Source: Chamaelirium japonicum (lineage: Eukaryota; Streptophyta; Magnoliopsida; Liliales; Melanthiaceae). Taken from it: a stretch of DNA of 64,000 bases. Shown one piece after another: positions 63,786-64,000 of this stretch (its first letter is position 1; every line of letters starts with the position of its first letter). A program made the translations under genes and the position numbers. A model generated the notes under the pieces. It made no database searches, was not told the origin of the DNA, and worked only from the letters and a program-made list of their open reading frames with translations. Location: NCBI GenBank assembly GCA_947650365.1, contig OX393549.1, positions 18,767,532-18,831,531 of the forward strand, read 5' to 3'.

Positions 63786-64000
63786 ACCTACACACCTTAA
63801 AAAAAATTTTGTCCCGAAAATTCAACTACAAAAACCATATATACGAGTCCACTCATCTCTACTACCAAAACAAGAACATTATGGCAATAAAAAGTTAACT
63901 ATAACGAGTACGAAGATCCTCACTAACACTGCCAACAAGAAAGCCAAGTCACTACACCAAATCTTACTAAAAGAAAACCCTGACCCTCTACTACTCACAA
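63786..64000 (-). mobile_element. Start of a second interior, cut by window end
   Basis: ACCTACACACCTTAAAAAAA and following bases match the interior beginning at 57059 with single-base differences. This shows that the array continues past the right-hand LTR. Confidence 0.85.

Larger units (their letters stand above)
52894..64000 (-). mobile_element. Head-to-tail array of a large non-coding LTR element
   Basis: The order is LTR (52894-57058), interior (57059-59630), LTR (59631-63785), then the same interior again to the window end. The period is about 6737 bp. Minus orientation is set by TGGTATCAGAGC two bases inside the LTR at 59631 (minus strand, 59617-59628). No gag or pol domain is visible, and long LTRs with a short barren interior fit a LARD-type element. 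The left edge is unique DNA, so the array starts here. The right end is outside the window. Confidence 0.85.

Overview
The window is nuclear DNA from a flowering plant. The evidence is two five-exon GDSL esterase/lipase genes of the plant secreted type, Copia and Gypsy-type LTR elements, a Cassandra element with a 5S rRNA-like domain in its LTRs, and many MITEs. I cannot narrow it to a species. Almost everything outside the two genes is transposon-derived, with long (TA)n and (GA)n tracts.

Layout. 1-6.8 kb: nested inverted-repeat elements, a 322-bp LTR element with identical LTRs (1322-1643), and a cluster of palindromes embedded in (TA)n. 6849-10288 (minus strand): compact GDSL gene A, 359 aa. 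10.3-22.7 kb: about 12 kb between the genes, filled with MITEs, a minisatellite, a solo LTR (13993-16330) and simple repeats. 22741-48048 (plus strand): GDSL gene B. Its 361-aa coding sequence is intact, but introns 1, 3 and 4 are swollen to 7.6, 5.8 and 10.7 kb by insertions. These include a 5 x 288-bp tandem array, a Cassandra element (34446-35175), a near-complete antisense Copia element (38708-45533), SINE-like units and a small LTR element that ends about 9 bp before the exon 5 acceptor. 48-52.9 kb: more repeats and no recognisable gene. 52894-64000: a head-to-tail array of a large non-coding LTR element (LTR about 4.16 kb, interior about 2.6 kb, minus orientation) that runs off the window.

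Genes A and B are head-to-head paralogs. Exons 2, 4 and 5 have identical lengths (131, 256 and 194 bp), all intron phases match, and both retain the GDSL catalytic Ser and the DxxH block. Both should be secreted serine hydrolases acting on ester or lipid substrates. One has stayed compact; the other absorbed about 24 kb of insertions without losing its reading frame.

Exon boundaries were read from splice sites, frame and family knowledge, without transcript data. Element classes rest on terminal repeats, target-site duplications (TSDs) and primer-binding sites (PBSs) visible in the sequence.
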